Of a stretch of 23,180 bases of DNA, positions 23,027 through 23,180 are shown piece after piece. The position numbers were made by a program, and so were the translations under genes. The stretch is from UBA9619 sp964630665. Lineage in GTDB: Bacteria; Pseudomonadota; Gammaproteobacteria; Arenicellales; UBA868. The notes under the pieces are model-generated. The model saw nothing but the letters and a program-made list of their open reading frames with translations. It ran no database searches and had not been told where the DNA came from. Each line of letters starts with the position of its first letter. The stretch's first letter is position 1. Location: positions 1 to 23,180 of the forward strand of contig CAZVVN010000056.1 in the NCBI GenBank assembly GCA_964630665.1, given 5' to 3'.

Positions 23027-23058
23027 CTTCATTACTTTCTATTTGAATCGAACTTTTT

Positions 23059-23180
23059 TCAAAATACCGCACGGGCAAGATTGTGCCGTACCCATTGGCC
23101 GCCCAACGAAGCCGTTTTAGCAACTAATGCCTGGAACTCAGGATCAGCAGCTATTGAGTCGTTAGTCTTTCCAAATGCTT
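23059..23180 (-). CDS. C-terminal end of a protein similar to the tandem-barrel protein (partial)
   Basis: An open minus-strand frame enters from the right edge and ends at TGA 23061-23059, giving 39 residues (AFGKTNDSIAADPEFQALVA... to ARAVF). It is too short for the usual gene-length cut-off, but a strong terminator follows it. Without gaps it lines up with the last ~37 residues of the protein at 19792-20406: shared G, D, then FQ, V, K and LG at equal spacing. It is therefore probably a paralogue with the same NIPSNAP/ABM-like fold. Function unknown. Confidence 0.6.
   Translation of the reverse strand, partial: AFGKTNDSIAADPEFQALVAKTASLGGQWVRHNLARAVF

Noticed and set aside
1..23180. CRISPR array, insertion sequence or prophage genes
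   Set aside because: No regularly spaced direct repeats, transposase or integrase motifs, or terminal inverted repeats were seen on either strand.

Overview
The window comes from a bacterial chromosome. Shine-Dalgarno starts, tightly packed directional operons and Rho-independent terminators all point that way. Most of it is G+C-rich, dense in degradative enzymes, and probably from a Pseudomonadota (proteobacterium); no rRNA or single-copy marker is present to fix the taxon. To the right of about 20.8 kb the DNA is visibly richer in A+T and the genes are small and widely spaced, which suggests a different origin or a looser accessory segment. No CRISPR array, transposase, integrase, rRNA or convincing tRNA was seen.

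Layout from left to right: (1) the C-terminal part of an aldehyde dehydrogenase (+) converges on a ThDP-dependent 2-oxoacid decarboxylase/acetolactate-synthase-like enzyme (-). (2) A plus-strand run encodes a divergent succinyl-CoA-synthetase-like beta/alpha pair, an acyl-CoA dehydrogenase homologue, a GT2 glycosyltransferase with an extra C-terminal domain and, after a short gap with its own strong ribosome site, a fold-IV aminotransferase that closely resembles the (R)-selective amine transaminases. (3) A minus-strand three-gene operon encodes a NicX-like (2,5-dihydroxypyridine 5,6-dioxygenase / M29-fold) protein, an acyl-CoA-dehydrogenase-fold flavoprotein, and an SRPBCC + alpha/beta-hydrolase fusion, with a candidate promoter/operator upstream. 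(4) A second minus-strand operon encodes a cysteine-dioxygenase-like cupin, a TauD/TfdA Fe(II)/2-oxoglutarate dioxygenase, a YczE/YitT-type membrane protein and a degenerate exported staphylococcal-nuclease-like protein. (5) A nicotinate phosphoribosyltransferase is divergent from (4). (6) A minus-strand pair encodes an AMP-forming acyl-CoA ligase and a FadH-type flavin/Fe-S reductase, joined by an ATGA overlap. (7) The right end holds small proteins: a tandem alpha+beta-barrel-like protein, a 59-residue membrane protein, a YdhR-like monooxygenase, a PaaI-like thioesterase, an exported AhpD/CMD protein with a clear terminator, and the C-terminal tail of another gene that looks like a paralogue of the tandem-barrel protein.

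Read together, the window looks like a set of catabolic modules: activation of acids to CoA esters (SucCD-like pair, AMP ligase), flavin-dependent oxidation or reduction of the esters, iron-dependent oxygenases, amine/keto-acid exchange, and decarboxylation followed by aldehyde oxidation. The best candidate for an undescribed system is module (3). A ring-cleaving NicX-type protein with the expected metal-ligand positions is followed by a flavoprotein lacking the usual dehydrogenase glutamate and by a hydrolase fused to a START-like ligand-binding domain. That combination fits oxidation, cleavage and hydrolysis of an N-heteroaromatic or similar ring, but the substrate is unknown.
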